Source: Burkholderiales bacterium (GTDB lineage: Bacteria > Pseudomonadota > Gammaproteobacteria > Burkholderiales > SG8-41). From it: a DNA stretch of 64,000 nt. Position numbers and translations under genes: made by a program. The stretch covers positions 310,001-374,000 of the forward strand of contig DATAJS010000013.1 of NCBI GenBank assembly GCA_036262035.1. Direction: 5' to 3'. Under the pieces are notes generated by a model. That model saw only the letters and a program-made list of their open reading frames with translations. It was not told where the DNA came from and did not search any database. Below, piece by piece: positions 26,021-35,239 of the stretch. Each line of letters opens with the position of its first letter. Position 1 is the first letter of the stretch.

Positions 26021-26727
26021 CACGTCTGGTCGAGCCAGCGCTCGAACGCCTCGAGATCGGCGACGGTGTCGGGCACGTCCTCGCCCGGCCACGAATGAGT
26101 TCCGCGGTTCATCCAGACCGCATGCAGCCCCGCGCCGCGCGCCCCCCGCACGTCGAGCTCGATATCGTCTCCGACGTGCACCACTTCTTCCGGCGAACAG
26201 CCGAGCTCGCGGCACGCCAGATGAAAGAACGCGGCGTCGGGCTTGGACGCACCGTGGGTGTGCGCCGCGATCATGGTGTGAAAGAGATGATCGAGCCCGA
26301 TCGTCACGAGGCACGCGTTGCCGTTGGACAGCGACGCGATGCGATAGCGCGAGGCCAGCCGCTCGAGGCAGGCCCGCACCTCCGGATAGAGCTCGACGTC
26401 GTGCCGCGCCCGCATGTACACCTCGATCGCGCCTTCGATGATGGGAGCGGATTGCGCGTCGTCGGCACCCGCGGCGCGAAACACCTCCTGAAGCGCAAGC
26501 CGGCGGAGGGTGACGAAATCGTGCTTCAGATCGGGGCGACCGGCGTGGATCGCCATGCGCCGCTCCCGCAGTCGCTCGACGGACCACGGAGCGACGACCT
26601 GGGGCGCATGCGCGGTGAGGTAGTCGAAACCCAGGCGCTCGGCGCGTACCAGCGTCGGCTCGCACGGCCACAGCGTATCGTCGAGGTCGAGCGTGACCGC
26701 GCGTATCGTTCGCCTTGCAACACCCAT
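26020..26727 (-). CDS. HAD-superfamily hydrolase
   Basis: 235 residues from the ATG that places the DLDDT nucleophile motif (Asp14, Asp16) at the usual position. Further motifs are SNGNA (motif II), a Lys in GASKPD (motif III) and VGDDIELD (motif IV). This is a class I cap phosphatase or dehalogenase; substrate unknown. It is upstream of the ArsC-like gene on the same strand. Confidence 0.88.
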   Translation of the reverse strand: MGVARRTIRAVTLDLDDTLWPCEPTLVRAERLGFDYLTAHAPQVVAPWSVERLRERRMAIHAGRPDLKHDFVTLRRLALQEVFRAAGADDAQSAPIIEGAIEVYMRARHDVELYPEVRACLERLASRYRIASLSNGNACLVTIGLDHLFHTMIAAHTHGASKPDAAFFHLACRELGCSPEEVVHVGDDIELDVRGARGAGLHAVWMNRGTHSWPGEDVPDTVADLEAFERWLDQT

Positions 26728-26804
26728 CCAACTCAAACCTTTTGTCGCTGCTCGCCGGGCAGTATAAGGTAAAGGGCAAACCATAACCGCTCAGGGAGGA
26801 GGCC

Positions 26805-27980
26805 ATGAAAGTCACCCGCATCGAAACGCTCCGCTGCGACGCCGGCTGGCGCACGTTCTCGTTTCTCAAGGTCATGACCGACGAAGGGATCGTCGGCTGG
26901 TCGGAATACAACGAGAGCTTCGGCAGCCACGGTCTCTCCGCGGTCATCGAGGCGCTGTCGCCGACCGTGATCGGCAAGGATCCGCGCGACATCGAGCTCA
27001 TCAACGCGCATCTTCGCACGCACACCGTGCAGTCGCGCGGCGGCATCAACCGCCAGGCCGTGGCCGCGATCGAGAACGCGCTGCTCGACATCAAGGGCAA
27101 GGCGCTCGGCGTGCCGGTCTACGATCTCTTCGGCGGCGCGGTGCGCAAGCGCATCCCGGTCTACTGGTCGCACTGCGGCAGCTATCGCGCGCGCTATCCG
27201 GAGCTCCTCGGCGTGCCGCGAGTGTCGAGCTACGACGATCTCTCGCGCCTCGCCGAGGAAGTGAAGAGCCGCGGCTATCGCGCGTGCAAGACCAACGTGA
27301 TGATCCACGACGGCAAAACGCTGGCCGCCTATCGCCCGGGTTTCGGCGCGAGCAAAGGCTATCCCGAGCTCAACTGGACCAACGACATCGTCGACGCCGC
27401 GTTCAAAACGGCCCATGCGTTTCGCGAAGGCGGCGGATCCAGCCTGGGCGTGATGATGGATCTGAACTTCAACTACAAGACCGAAGGCTATCTGCGCATC
27501 GCCAAGGCGGTCGAACCCGTCGGCATGACCTGGCTGGAGATGGACACGCACGACGCGCAGTCGCTCGCGCTGATCCGCCGCAGCACCTCGACGCCGATCG
27601 CCTCGTGCGAGACGCTGTGCGAGCGGCGCGACTTCAAGCCCTTCTTCGAAGCGTACGCGATGGACGTCGCGATCGTCGACGTCATCTGGAACGGCTACAT
27701 GGAGTCCCTCAAGATCGCGGCGATGGCCGACGTGTACGAGATGAACGTGGCGCCGCACAACTTCTACGGCCATCTCTCCAGCGTGATCTCGGCCCATTTC
27801 TGTGCCGCCGTGCCGAACATGCGTATCATGGAGACCGACGTCGACGCGGTGCCCTGGCGCGACGAGCTGGTCGACTCGCCGCCGGTCATCGACAACGGCG
27901 AGTTCGTGCTGCCGACGAAGCCGGGCTGGGGTGTGGAAGTGAACGAGGCCGCGGTGCGGGCACACCCGCCGAAAAGTTAA
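26805..27980 (+). CDS. Enolase-superfamily enzyme (mandelate racemase/muconate-lactonizing type)
   Basis: 391 residues with AGGGAGGAGG upstream. The N-terminal capping domain is followed by the barrel: likely base Lys162 (KTN), metal ligand Asp219 in MMDLNFN, Glu245 in WLEMD and a third acid in SCETL. Such enzymes abstract the proton next to a carboxylate, commonly as sugar-acid dehydratases. It precedes the Liv-type importer by about 40 bases and may act on the imported compound. Confidence 0.85.
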   Translation: MKVTRIETLRCDAGWRTFSFLKVMTDEGIVGWSEYNESFGSHGLSAVIEALSPTVIGKDPRDIELINAHLRTHTVQSRGGINRQAVAAIENALLDIKGKALGVPVYDLFGGAVRKRIPVYWSHCGSYRARYPELLGVPRVSSYDDLSRLAEEVKSRGYRACKTNVMIHDGKTLAAYRPGFGASKGYPELNWTNDIVDAAFKTAHAFREGGGSSLGVMMDLNFNYKTEGYLRIAKAVEPVGMTWLEMDTHDAQSLALIRRSTSTPIASCETLCERRDFKPFFEAYAMDVAIVDVIWNGYMESLKIAAMADVYEMNVAPHNFYGHLSSVISAHFCAAVPNMRIMETDVDAVPWRDELVDSPPVIDNGEFVLPTKPGWGVEVNEAAVRAHPPKS

Positions 27981-28023
27981 GATTGCTCGACAGGTCCGAT
28001 AGTCCGACACGGGGGAGGACATC

Positions 28024-29277
28024 ATGAGGCAATCCCGTCGCAAGGTTCTGAAAGCCGGCGCGGCGCTCGCCGCAGCCGTGACCCTGCCCCGGTTCGCTCG
28101 CGCGCAAGCCGGCCCGGTCAAGATCGGCATGAGCATGCCCCAGACCGGTTCGCTCGGCGCCGGCGGCCAGGCCGCGCTGGTGGCGCTGCGCCTGTGGGTC
28201 GACGACGTGAACCAGCGCGGCGGCCTGCTCAACCGCAAGGTCGAGCTCATCGCGTACGACGACCAGACCAATCCCGCGAACGTTCCCGGCATCTACACCA
28301 AGCTCCTCGACGTCGACAAGGTCGACCTCCTGATCGCGCCCTACGGCACGGTGCCGACGGCGCCGGTCATGCCGATGGTGAAAGAGCGTGGCTTGCTCCT
28401 GATGGGCAACTTCTCGTTCCAGGTGAACGCGAAGGTGCAGCACGACATGTGGTTCAACAACTCGCCCTGGAACGACGCGGCGAGCTGGTCCGACGGCTTC
28501 ATCAAGGCCGGACAGGGCGCGGGCGCCAGGACCATCGCGATCCTCGCCGCCGACCAGGAGTTCGCGCAGAACCTCGCGAACGGCGCGCGCGAGCTCGCGA
28601 AGAAGGCGAACATCAAGTCGGTCTACGACCAGAACTATCCGCCGACCACCACCGATTTCTCGACGCTCATCCGCGGCATACGCGCGGCGAAGCCGGAGAT
28701 GGTGTTCGTCATGTCGTACCCGAACGATTCGGTGGCGATCATCCGTGCGGTGAACGAGATCGGGGTGGGCTCGCAGGTGCAGGTCTTCGGCGGCGGCATG
28801 GTGGGACTCCAGTTCACGCCGATCATGACCTCGCTCGGCAGCCTGATGAACGGCGTGATCAACTACAACTCGTACGTGCCGGGCATGAAGTATCCGGGCA
28901 TCGAGGATTTCCTCGCCCGCTACGCCAAGCGCGCGGCCGAGGCCAGGGTCGATCCGCTCGGCTTCTACCTGCCGCCGTTCAATTACGCCATCGGGCAGAT
29001 GCTCGAGCAGGCGGTGAACGGCACCAGGAGCCTCGACCACAAGCAGCTCGCCGCGTACCTGCGCAAGAACGAGATGAAGACCCTGGTCGGCCCGATCCGC
29101 TACGACAAGCACGGGGAGTGGGCCAACCCGCGGGTGGTGCAGGCGCAGTTCCGCGGCGTGGTCGACAAGGACACCGAGCAGTTCCGCCAGCCCGGCAAGC
29201 AGGTCGTGATCTATCCGGACGCCTACAAGACCGGTAACGCGATCACGCCTTTCGAAAAGGCCCGCTCCGCGAAATAA
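28024..29277 (+). CDS. livK: ABC transporter substrate-binding protein (branched-chain amino acid/amide type)
   Basis: 417 residues with a twin-arginine-like leader (SRRKVLK, then hydrophobic region, ARAQA), then a type I periplasmic binding fold (VKIGMSMPQTGSLGAGG, ELIAYDDQTNP). GGGGAGG precedes the start. It is the receptor for the permease and ATPase genes that follow. The ligand may be an aromatic or other carboxylate rather than leucine; not resolvable here. Confidence 0.88.
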   Translation: MRQSRRKVLKAGAALAAAVTLPRFARAQAGPVKIGMSMPQTGSLGAGGQAALVALRLWVDDVNQRGGLLNRKVELIAYDDQTNPANVPGIYTKLLDVDKVDLLIAPYGTVPTAPVMPMVKERGLLLMGNFSFQVNAKVQHDMWFNNSPWNDAASWSDGFIKAGQGAGARTIAILAADQEFAQNLANGARELAKKANIKSVYDQNYPPTTTDFSTLIRGIRAAKPEMVFVMSYPNDSVAIIRAVNEIGVGSQVQVFGGGMVGLQFTPIMTSLGSLMNGVINYNSYVPGMKYPGIEDFLARYAKRAAEARVDPLGFYLPPFNYAIGQMLEQAVNGTRSLDHKQLAAYLRKNEMKTLVGPIRYDKHGEWANPRVVQAQFRGVVDKDTEQFRQPGKQVVIYPDAYKTGNAITPFEKARSAK

Positions 29278-29304
29278 CGACGCCTCGGAAAAGGACAGCA
29301 GGCC

Positions 29305-30180
29305 GTGACGTTCTCCTTCGACCTGCTGTTCGAGGCTGTCCTCTTCGGCATCCTCCTCGGCAGCTTCTACGCCGCGGTCAGCATGGGGCTGTCGGTGTCG
29401 TTCGGGCTGCTCGACGTGCCGCACGTCGCGCACCCGGCGATCATGGTCTTCGGCTCGTACTGCACGTGGGTCGTCGCGGGCTGGGGGCTCGACCCGATCG
29501 TGGCGGGCGTTACGCTCATGCCGGCGTTCTTCGTGCTGGGCATCCTCATCTACCGCCTGTACCACGAGTCCTTCGAGAAGCGCGGCACCGAAGCCGGCGT
29601 GAGAGGCCTCGCGTTCTTCTTCGGCATCGCGTTCATCGTCGAGGTCGGCCTGATCCTCGCCTTCGGCGTCGATCAGCGCACGGTGCAGGCGCCCTACATC
29701 GGATCGAGCTTCGAGCTGGGCGACTACCGCTTCCCCTACCGCATGCTGGTCGCCTTCGGGGTCGCGCTCGTCCTCACCGCGACCTTGACGGTGTACCTCT
29801 CGAAGACTTTCACCGGGCGCGCGATCAAGGCGGTGGCGCAGGACGAGCCGGCGCTGCGGCTGATGGGCGCCAACCCGGTGCGGATCAAGCAGTGGGCGTT
29901 CGGCATCGCGACGGGCGTGTCGGCGCTCGCCGGCGCGATGCTGATCATCGTCGGTCCCGTCGAGCCCGCGATGGACCGCCTCTACATCGGCCGCACGTTC
30001 TGCGTCGTCGTGCTCGCCGGCCTCGGCAGCATGACGGGCACGCTCGCCGCCGGGCTGATCCTCGGCATCGTGGAATCGATCGTGCTCATGATGTTCGGCG
30101 CGTCGTGGGCGCCGGCGGTGGCTTTCGGCCTCCTGCTGGTGGTGCTGGGAATCCGGCCTCAGGGATTGTTCGGCCGATGA
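29305..30180 (+). CDS. livH: Branched-chain amino acid-type ABC permease LivH
   Basis: 291 residues from GTG, with about eight transmembrane helices and the family's ALRLMGANPVRIK coupling loop and GRTFCVVVLAGLGSMTG stretch. It forms the membrane pore with LivM. The stop overlaps the livM ATG. Confidence 0.9.
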   Translation: MTFSFDLLFEAVLFGILLGSFYAAVSMGLSVSFGLLDVPHVAHPAIMVFGSYCTWVVAGWGLDPIVAGVTLMPAFFVLGILIYRLYHESFEKRGTEAGVRGLAFFFGIAFIVEVGLILAFGVDQRTVQAPYIGSSFELGDYRFPYRMLVAFGVALVLTATLTVYLSKTFTGRAIKAVAQDEPALRLMGANPVRIKQWAFGIATGVSALAGAMLIIVGPVEPAMDRLYIGRTFCVVVLAGLGSMTGTLAAGLILGIVESIVLMMFGASWAPAVAFGLLLVVLGIRPQGLFGR

Positions 30181-31109
30181 GATTCTGGATCGGCACTGCC
30201 GTGCTTCTCGCCGTCGCGCTGGTCGCCGCGCTCAGCGGTGTCAACGAGTATTTCTTCTACGCCGGCTTCGTCGTGCTCCAGTTCGTGGTGCTCGCCACGG
30301 CGTGGAACATCCTCGGCGGCTACGCCGGGTACGTGAACTTCGGCACCTCGGCCTTCTTCGGCATCGGCGCCTATACGGCGGTGGTGCTGTTCAAGGCCGC
30401 GGGCGCGCCGCTCGCGGTGCAGATCGCCGGCGCCGCGCTCGTCGGCGGGCTGCTCGGCTTCGGCGTGGGCATGCTGACCTTGAGGCTGCGCGGCATCTTC
30501 TTCGCCATCGCCACCGTCGCCGTCGTGTTCATCATGGAAACGCTGATGATCAACTGGCGCTACGTCGGCGGCGCGACCGGCCTGCAACTGCTGCGGCCCG
30601 AGACCCTGGCGCCGTTCGGCAGCTACACGCGCATGCTGTTCGCGGTGATGGCGCTGATGGCGGTCGCGGCGGTCGCGATCGCACGCCACATCCAGACCTC
30701 CTGGCTCGGCCGGGGCCTGCGCGCGATCCGCGACAGCGAGGAGGCCGCCGAGGCGAGCGGCGTGCCGACGCTGAAGCTCAAGCTCTTCGCATGCGTCGTC
30801 TCGGGCGCGCTCATGGCCGCCGCGGGCGCGCCCATGCCGATGTACCTGTCGTTCATCGAGCCCGCGTCGAGCTTCAACCTGAATTACGCCATCGGCGCGC
30901 TGGCCGCGCCGATGATCGGCGGCACCACGCACTGGCTCGGGCCGGTGATCGGCGCGCTGCTGCTCGCCTCGCTCCAGCAGATCGTGACGGTCACGATCTC
31001 GAACGAGATCAACGTGCTGGTCGTCGGCGTGCTGCTCGTGCTCTTCGTCGTCGCGGCGCCGGAAGGCATCATCGGCCTCTTCAGGAAATGGACGCGTTCC
31101 TCCAGGTAA
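30177..31109 (+). CDS. livM: Branched-chain amino acid-type ABC permease LivM
   Basis: 310 residues, about nine transmembrane helices. It has the LivM landmarks ATAWNILGGYAGYVNFGTSAFFGIGAY and the coupling loop GRGLRAIRDSEEAAEASGVP. It begins at the ATGA overlap with livH, and its end overlaps the start of livG by 22 bases. Confidence 0.9.
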   Translation: MRFWIGTAVLLAVALVAALSGVNEYFFYAGFVVLQFVVLATAWNILGGYAGYVNFGTSAFFGIGAYTAVVLFKAAGAPLAVQIAGAALVGGLLGFGVGMLTLRLRGIFFAIATVAVVFIMETLMINWRYVGGATGLQLLRPETLAPFGSYTRMLFAVMALMAVAAVAIARHIQTSWLGRGLRAIRDSEEAAEASGVPTLKLKLFACVVSGALMAAAGAPMPMYLSFIEPASSFNLNYAIGALAAPMIGGTTHWLGPVIGALLLASLQQIVTVTISNEINVLVVGVLLVLFVVAAPEGIIGLFRKWTRSSR

Positions 31110-31792
31110 AAGACGTCTCCAGGCGCTTCGGCGGGTTCACCGCGCTGGCCGGGGTGAGCCTCGACATCGCGCGCGGCGAGCGCTTCGGCCTGATCGGCCC
31201 GAACGGCTCGGGCAAGACCACGCTCATCAACTGCATCTCCGGGACGCTGCGCAACGAGTCGGGCTCGATCGTGTTCGACGGCGAGGAGATCTCGCGCCTG
31301 CCCGCCTACCTGCGCACGCGGCGCGGCGTGGCGCGCACGTTCCAGGTGCCGCGGCCGTTCGCCAGCATGTCGGTGCTCGAAAACCTGCTGGTGCCGCTGC
31401 AATACGTCGCGCACGGCAACGAGCGGGAGGTGATGGACATCCTCGAGCGCATCGGGCTCAGTGACAAGGCGCACACACCGTCGAGCCAGCTCTCGCAGGT
31501 GGAGCTGCGCAAGCTCGAGCTCGCGCGCGCCATGGCGGCGCGGCCGCGCCTGCTGATCTCCGACGAAGCGATGGCGGGCCTTTCCGGCAACGAGGTGGAC
31601 GAGGTCCTGAAGATCCTGTTCGATCTCAACGCCGCGGGCATCACGGTGATCATGATCGAGCACATCATGCAGGCGGTGATGCGCTTCTCGCAGCGCGTCG
31701 TGTGCCTCGACGCCGGGCGGATCATCTGCGAAGGCACGCCCGGAGAGATCGTCGCCAACGGCGACGTGCAGAAAGCCTATCTTGGCGCTTGA
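31088..31792 (+). CDS. livG: ABC transporter ATP-binding protein LivG
   Basis: 234 residues. Walker A is GPNGSGKTT (37-45), Walker B LLISDE (155-160) and the H-loop IEHIM. The signature motif reads LSQVE (135-139) instead of LSGGQ/LSYGQ, which is unusual, although the following RKLELARAM helix is normal. It should pair with LivF to energise LivHM. Confidence 0.88.
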   Translation: MDAFLQVKDVSRRFGGFTALAGVSLDIARGERFGLIGPNGSGKTTLINCISGTLRNESGSIVFDGEEISRLPAYLRTRRGVARTFQVPRPFASMSVLENLLVPLQYVAHGNEREVMDILERIGLSDKAHTPSSQLSQVELRKLELARAMAARPRLLISDEAMAGLSGNEVDEVLKILFDLNAAGITVIMIEHIMQAVMRFSQRVVCLDAGRIICEGTPGEIVANGDVQKAYLGA

Positions 31793-32516
31793 GCTGACGA
31801 TCTCCGGCGTCGACGCGGGCTATGGCGCGGTGCGCGCACTCCACGGCGTCTCGCTCGCGGTTGCCGCGGGGGAGACCATCGCGCTGCTCGGCACCAACGG
31901 CAACGGCAAGAGCACGCTCATGAAATGCGTGATGGGGATCGTGCGGCCGACGCGAGGCTCGGTGTCGCTCACGCTCGACGGGCAGGCGCACGATCTCACC
32001 AGGCTCGCCACCGAGGAGATCGTGAACCTGGGCGTCGCCATGGTCCCGGAAGGCCGGCGCCTGTTTCCGAAGCTCACGGTCGAGGAGAACCTGCTCCTCG
32101 GCGCGTTTCGCCCGCAGGCGCGCACGGACATGCACAGGAACCTCGACTTCGCGTTCGAAGTCTTCCCGGTCCTGCGCGAAAGGCACCGGCAGCTCGCCGG
32201 CTCGCTGTCGGGCGGCCAGCAGCAGATGCTCGCCATCGGCCGCGCGCTCATGTCGGCGCCCAGGCTGCTCCTCATCGACGAGCCTTCGGTGGGCCTCTCG
32301 CCGCTGCTCGTGTCGAACACCATCTCCAAGATCAGGGAGCTCAAGGAGCGCACCGGGCTCACCGTGCTGATGGCCGAGCAGAACTTCCACCAGGCGATCC
32401 GCATCGCCGACCGCGGCTATATCATCGTGCACGGCGAGATCGTGTTCGAGGGCGACGTCGCTGCGCTCGAACAGAACGAGCTGGTGAAGAACTACTACCT
32501 CGGCGCGGGCGTGTGA
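31782..32516 (+). CDS. livF: ABC transporter ATP-binding protein LivF
   Basis: 244 residues starting at TTG within the last codons of livG. Walker A GTNGNGKST, canonical signature LSGGQQQ and Walker B LLLIDEP are intact, so one of the two ATP sites has a normal signature. It ends the importer operon and overlaps the convergent LysR gene by 22 bases. Confidence 0.9.
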   Translation: MALELTISGVDAGYGAVRALHGVSLAVAAGETIALLGTNGNGKSTLMKCVMGIVRPTRGSVSLTLDGQAHDLTRLATEEIVNLGVAMVPEGRRLFPKLTVEENLLLGAFRPQARTDMHRNLDFAFEVFPVLRERHRQLAGSLSGGQQQMLAIGRALMSAPRLLLIDEPSVGLSPLLVSNTISKIRELKERTGLTVLMAEQNFHQAIRIADRGYIIVHGEIVFEGDVAALEQNELVKNYYLGAGV

Positions 32517-33448
32517 GGGGGCAACACCCGAGCCGCGCGCGGCAGACGCCGCGTCAGCGCGCGACCCGGGTAGGTCTTCGCGCAGCGCGCCGCGAGCTCG
32601 TCGACGAAGTCTTCGGCGTATCGCGGCAGGTAGCGCTGCGGGTCCCACGCGATGACCGACCAGCGCCCGATCGACGCGCCGCGATGGACCACGGGTATGG
32701 CGCGCACCGCGTCGGCCGGGATGGAGGCCGGTGAAGGCAGCACCGCGATCCCGTAGCCCGCCCTGACCAGCGCGATCATCGTGTGCGGGGCCGCGCTCTC
32801 GAGCACGATCTGCGGCTTCACGTGCGCGAGCTGGCATGCGGCCTCGAACCAGACGCGCGACGCAAAACCGGTCCCGACCATCAGGCGGCTGTCCGCGAGC
32901 TCGGTCACGTCCAGCGCGACCTTGCGGCTCAGCCTGTGGCCTTTCGGTACCACCGCGAAGACGTGCATCGGATAGAGCACGCGCTCGGCGAACCGCGCAT
33001 CGCCCGTGCCCATGATCGCGAGATGCACGTCGCCCTGCGCCAGCCGTGCCTGCAGGCGCGCGCCGCCCTCCTCGACCAGGCGCACGTCGACGTCCGGATG
33101 GCCGCGCCGGTAATGCTTCAGGAAGTCGGCGAGCATGTTTTCGATCGCCTGCGGCGTCGCGCCCACACGAAGGATTCCCGCGCGTCCGCCTTTGAGCGCG
33201 CGCGCCCGCTGTTCGAGCGCCTCCGCGTCGGCGAGCACCGTCCGGCTGCGCCGCAGCAGGTCTTCGCCGTCCGACGTCAGGCGGATACGCCGGCCCACGC
33301 GCTCGAAGAGCTTCACGCCGAGATCGTCCTGCAGCGCTTCGATCTGGCGCGAAGCCGCAGGCTGCGACAGGTGCAGGCGCGACACCGCGCGGGCGAAACC
33401 GCCCGCTTCGGCGACGAGCACGAAGGTTCGCAACTGGCGCAGATTCAC
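32495..33448 (-). CDS. LysR-family transcriptional regulator
   Basis: 317 residues from GTG, giving the typical NLRQLRTFVLVAEAGG opening; an ATG eight codons upstream (33472) is the alternative. The N-terminal helix-turn-helix (FARAVSRLHLSQPAASRQIEAL) is followed by a substrate-binding effector domain. It is convergent with the Liv importer and divergent from the TPR gene, so it could control either or act elsewhere. Confidence 0.87.
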   Translation of the reverse strand: MNLRQLRTFVLVAEAGGFARAVSRLHLSQPAASRQIEALQDDLGVKLFERVGRRIRLTSDGEDLLRRSRTVLADAEALEQRARALKGGRAGILRVGATPQAIENMLADFLKHYRRGHPDVDVRLVEEGGARLQARLAQGDVHLAIMGTGDARFAERVLYPMHVFAVVPKGHRLSRKVALDVTELADSRLMVGTGFASRVWFEAACQLAHVKPQIVLESAAPHTMIALVRAGYGIAVLPSPASIPADAVRAIPVVHRGASIGRWSVIAWDPQRYLPRYAEDFVDELAARCAKTYPGRALTRRLPRAARVLPPHTPAPR

Positions 33449-33577
33449 GCGGCCATTATGCAGAAACTGCATGAGAAAGGGACCGAAGAATGCATTGGAC
33501 ACGAACAAGGGCGCCGCGCAAGGATGGCCGCACGTCGCAGGCGATCGCGCCGGCGAGCCATTACGCGGAGGCACGTC

Positions 33578-35197
33578 ATGAATCGAACAGCGCTTCGACT
33601 CGCCGCCCTGCTGATGTCCTCCGCCTTCGCCAACGGCTACGCTCACGACGAGCACCTCGCCGCCAGACCCGGTGAGGAGCGGCTGGGGCGCGTTCACTTC
33701 AATACCTCGTGCACCCGCGAAGCGCAGCGCAAGTTCGAGCGCGCGCTCGCGATGCTGCATTCGTTCTTCTTTCCCGAGACGTTGAAGGCGTTCGACCAGG
33801 TGATCGAGGCCGACCCGACGTGCGCCATCGCCTACTGGGGTCTCGCGGTGAGCGCGCGGCCCAATCCGCTGGTCGGGCCGTTCGACGCGGCGACGTTGAA
33901 GCGCGGTCTCGACGCGGTCCGCAAAGGCGAAGCGATCGGCGCGAAGACCGGGCGCGAGCGCGACTGGCTGGCGGCGATCAAGGCGTTCTACGCGGACTAC
34001 GAAACCGTCGACCAGGACACGCGCACGCGCAACTACGAGAAAGCGATGGAGCGCCTCGCGAAGAAGTATCCGAACGACGTCGAGGCGAAGATCTTCCACG
34101 CCCTCGCGCTGAACGAGATCTTCGATCACCGCAGCCACGCGCCGCTGGTGCAGGCCATCGCCATCCTCGAGCCGATCGGCCGCAGGTTTTCCGATCACCC
34201 CGGCGTCACGCACTACCTCATCCACAGCTACGACTTCGCGCCGCTCGCGAAGCACGGCGTGGCCGCCGCGAACAAGTACGCGAAGCTCGCGCCCGCCGCG
34301 CCGCACGCACAGCACATGCCGTCGCACATCTATTCGATGCTCGGCATGTGGGACGCTTCCATCGCGTCGAACCTGAGGTCGGTGGCGGTCGCGAAGGACT
34401 ACGCGGCGAAGAACGGCCTCGACGGAACGCTCGCAGGGGTGCCGCACTCGTACGACTTCATGGCCTACGCGTACCTCCAGCTCGGACAGGACGCGAAAGC
34501 CAGAGCGCTGATCGACGAGGCTGCGGGAATCGGCAAGGTCATCGGCCCCCGTGTAGGCGGGGCGACGGGCCGCGCGGCGGTGCCCGCGCGTTACGTGCTT
34601 GAACGGCAGGACTGGCAGGGCGCCGCGCGCCTCGCGCCGCTCGGCACCGGCGTCGAGGCGGCCGAAGCGGTGACGCATTTCGCGCGCGCGCTGGGCGCGG
34701 CGCGCAGCGGCGACGCCGCCGCGGCGCAAGCCGACGTCGACAGGTTGAAGGAGCTCCGCGCCGACCTGCAGAAAACCAACCAGGGGTACTGGGCGGGGCA
34801 GGTGGAGATCCAGATCCTCGCCGCGCAGGCGTGGCTCGCGCACGCGCAGGGCAACAAGGCCGACGCCATCAGGTCCATGTGCGACGCGGCCGATCTCGAA
34901 GACGCGAGCGCGAAGCACGTGGCGATGGAGAACCGGCTCTATCCGATGCGCGAGCTCTTCGCCGACCTGCTGCTGCAGTACGGCCGGCCGTCGTGGGCGC
35001 TTCGGGAATACGAGGCGTCGATGCTGAACGCCCCCAATCGCCTGCGCGGTTATTACGGCGCCGCGCGAGCCGCCGAAGCGAGCGGAGAACGTGCCAAAGC
35101 CGCCGGATACTTCGCGAAGCTCGCGCAGCTCACGCGAGCCGCGGACGGCGATCGCGCGGAGATCCGCGAATCCAGGCAAAGGCTTGCAGCTCGTTGA
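33578..35197 (+). CDS. Exported tetratricopeptide-repeat protein
   Basis: 539 residues from an ATG with GGAGG upstream. The signal peptide ends in FANGYAH. The mature protein is helical, with TPR-like repeats (ALAMLHSFFFPETLKAFDQVIEADPTCAIAYWG early, AYLQLGQDAKARALIDEA in the middle) and many His residues. No catalytic motif is recognised. It may scaffold periplasmic complexes. A similar architecture occurs in uncharacterised proteobacterial TPR proteins. Confidence 0.78.
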   Translation: MNRTALRLAALLMSSAFANGYAHDEHLAARPGEERLGRVHFNTSCTREAQRKFERALAMLHSFFFPETLKAFDQVIEADPTCAIAYWGLAVSARPNPLVGPFDAATLKRGLDAVRKGEAIGAKTGRERDWLAAIKAFYADYETVDQDTRTRNYEKAMERLAKKYPNDVEAKIFHALALNEIFDHRSHAPLVQAIAILEPIGRRFSDHPGVTHYLIHSYDFAPLAKHGVAAANKYAKLAPAAPHAQHMPSHIYSMLGMWDASIASNLRSVAVAKDYAAKNGLDGTLAGVPHSYDFMAYAYLQLGQDAKARALIDEAAGIGKVIGPRVGGATGRAAVPARYVLERQDWQGAARLAPLGTGVEAAEAVTHFARALGAARSGDAAAAQADVDRLKELRADLQKTNQGYWAGQVEIQILAAQAWLAHAQGNKADAIRSMCDAADLEDASAKHVAMENRLYPMRELFADLLLQYGRPSWALREYEASMLNAPNRLRGYYGAARAAEASGERAKAAGYFAKLAQLTRAADGDRAEIRESRQRLAAR

Positions 35198-35200
35198 AGG

Positions 35201-35214
35201 CCGGTGTACACCGG
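35201..35214. promoter_or_regulatory. Perfect 14-base palindrome
   Basis: CCGGTGTACACCGG is fully symmetric and lies in the 42-base gap between the TPR gene and the TauD-like gene. It could be an operator for the dioxygenase gene or a short stem without a loop; no T-run follows. Confidence 0.4.
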
Positions 35215-35239
35215 GTCTGAGCACCCGGAGGAACCGACC

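Noticed and set aside
33449-35224. Upstream extension of the LysR frame over the TPR gene
   Set aside because: LysR proteins begin at the helix-turn-helix region; the extension is antisense to a gene with a signal peptide and Shine-Dalgarno.
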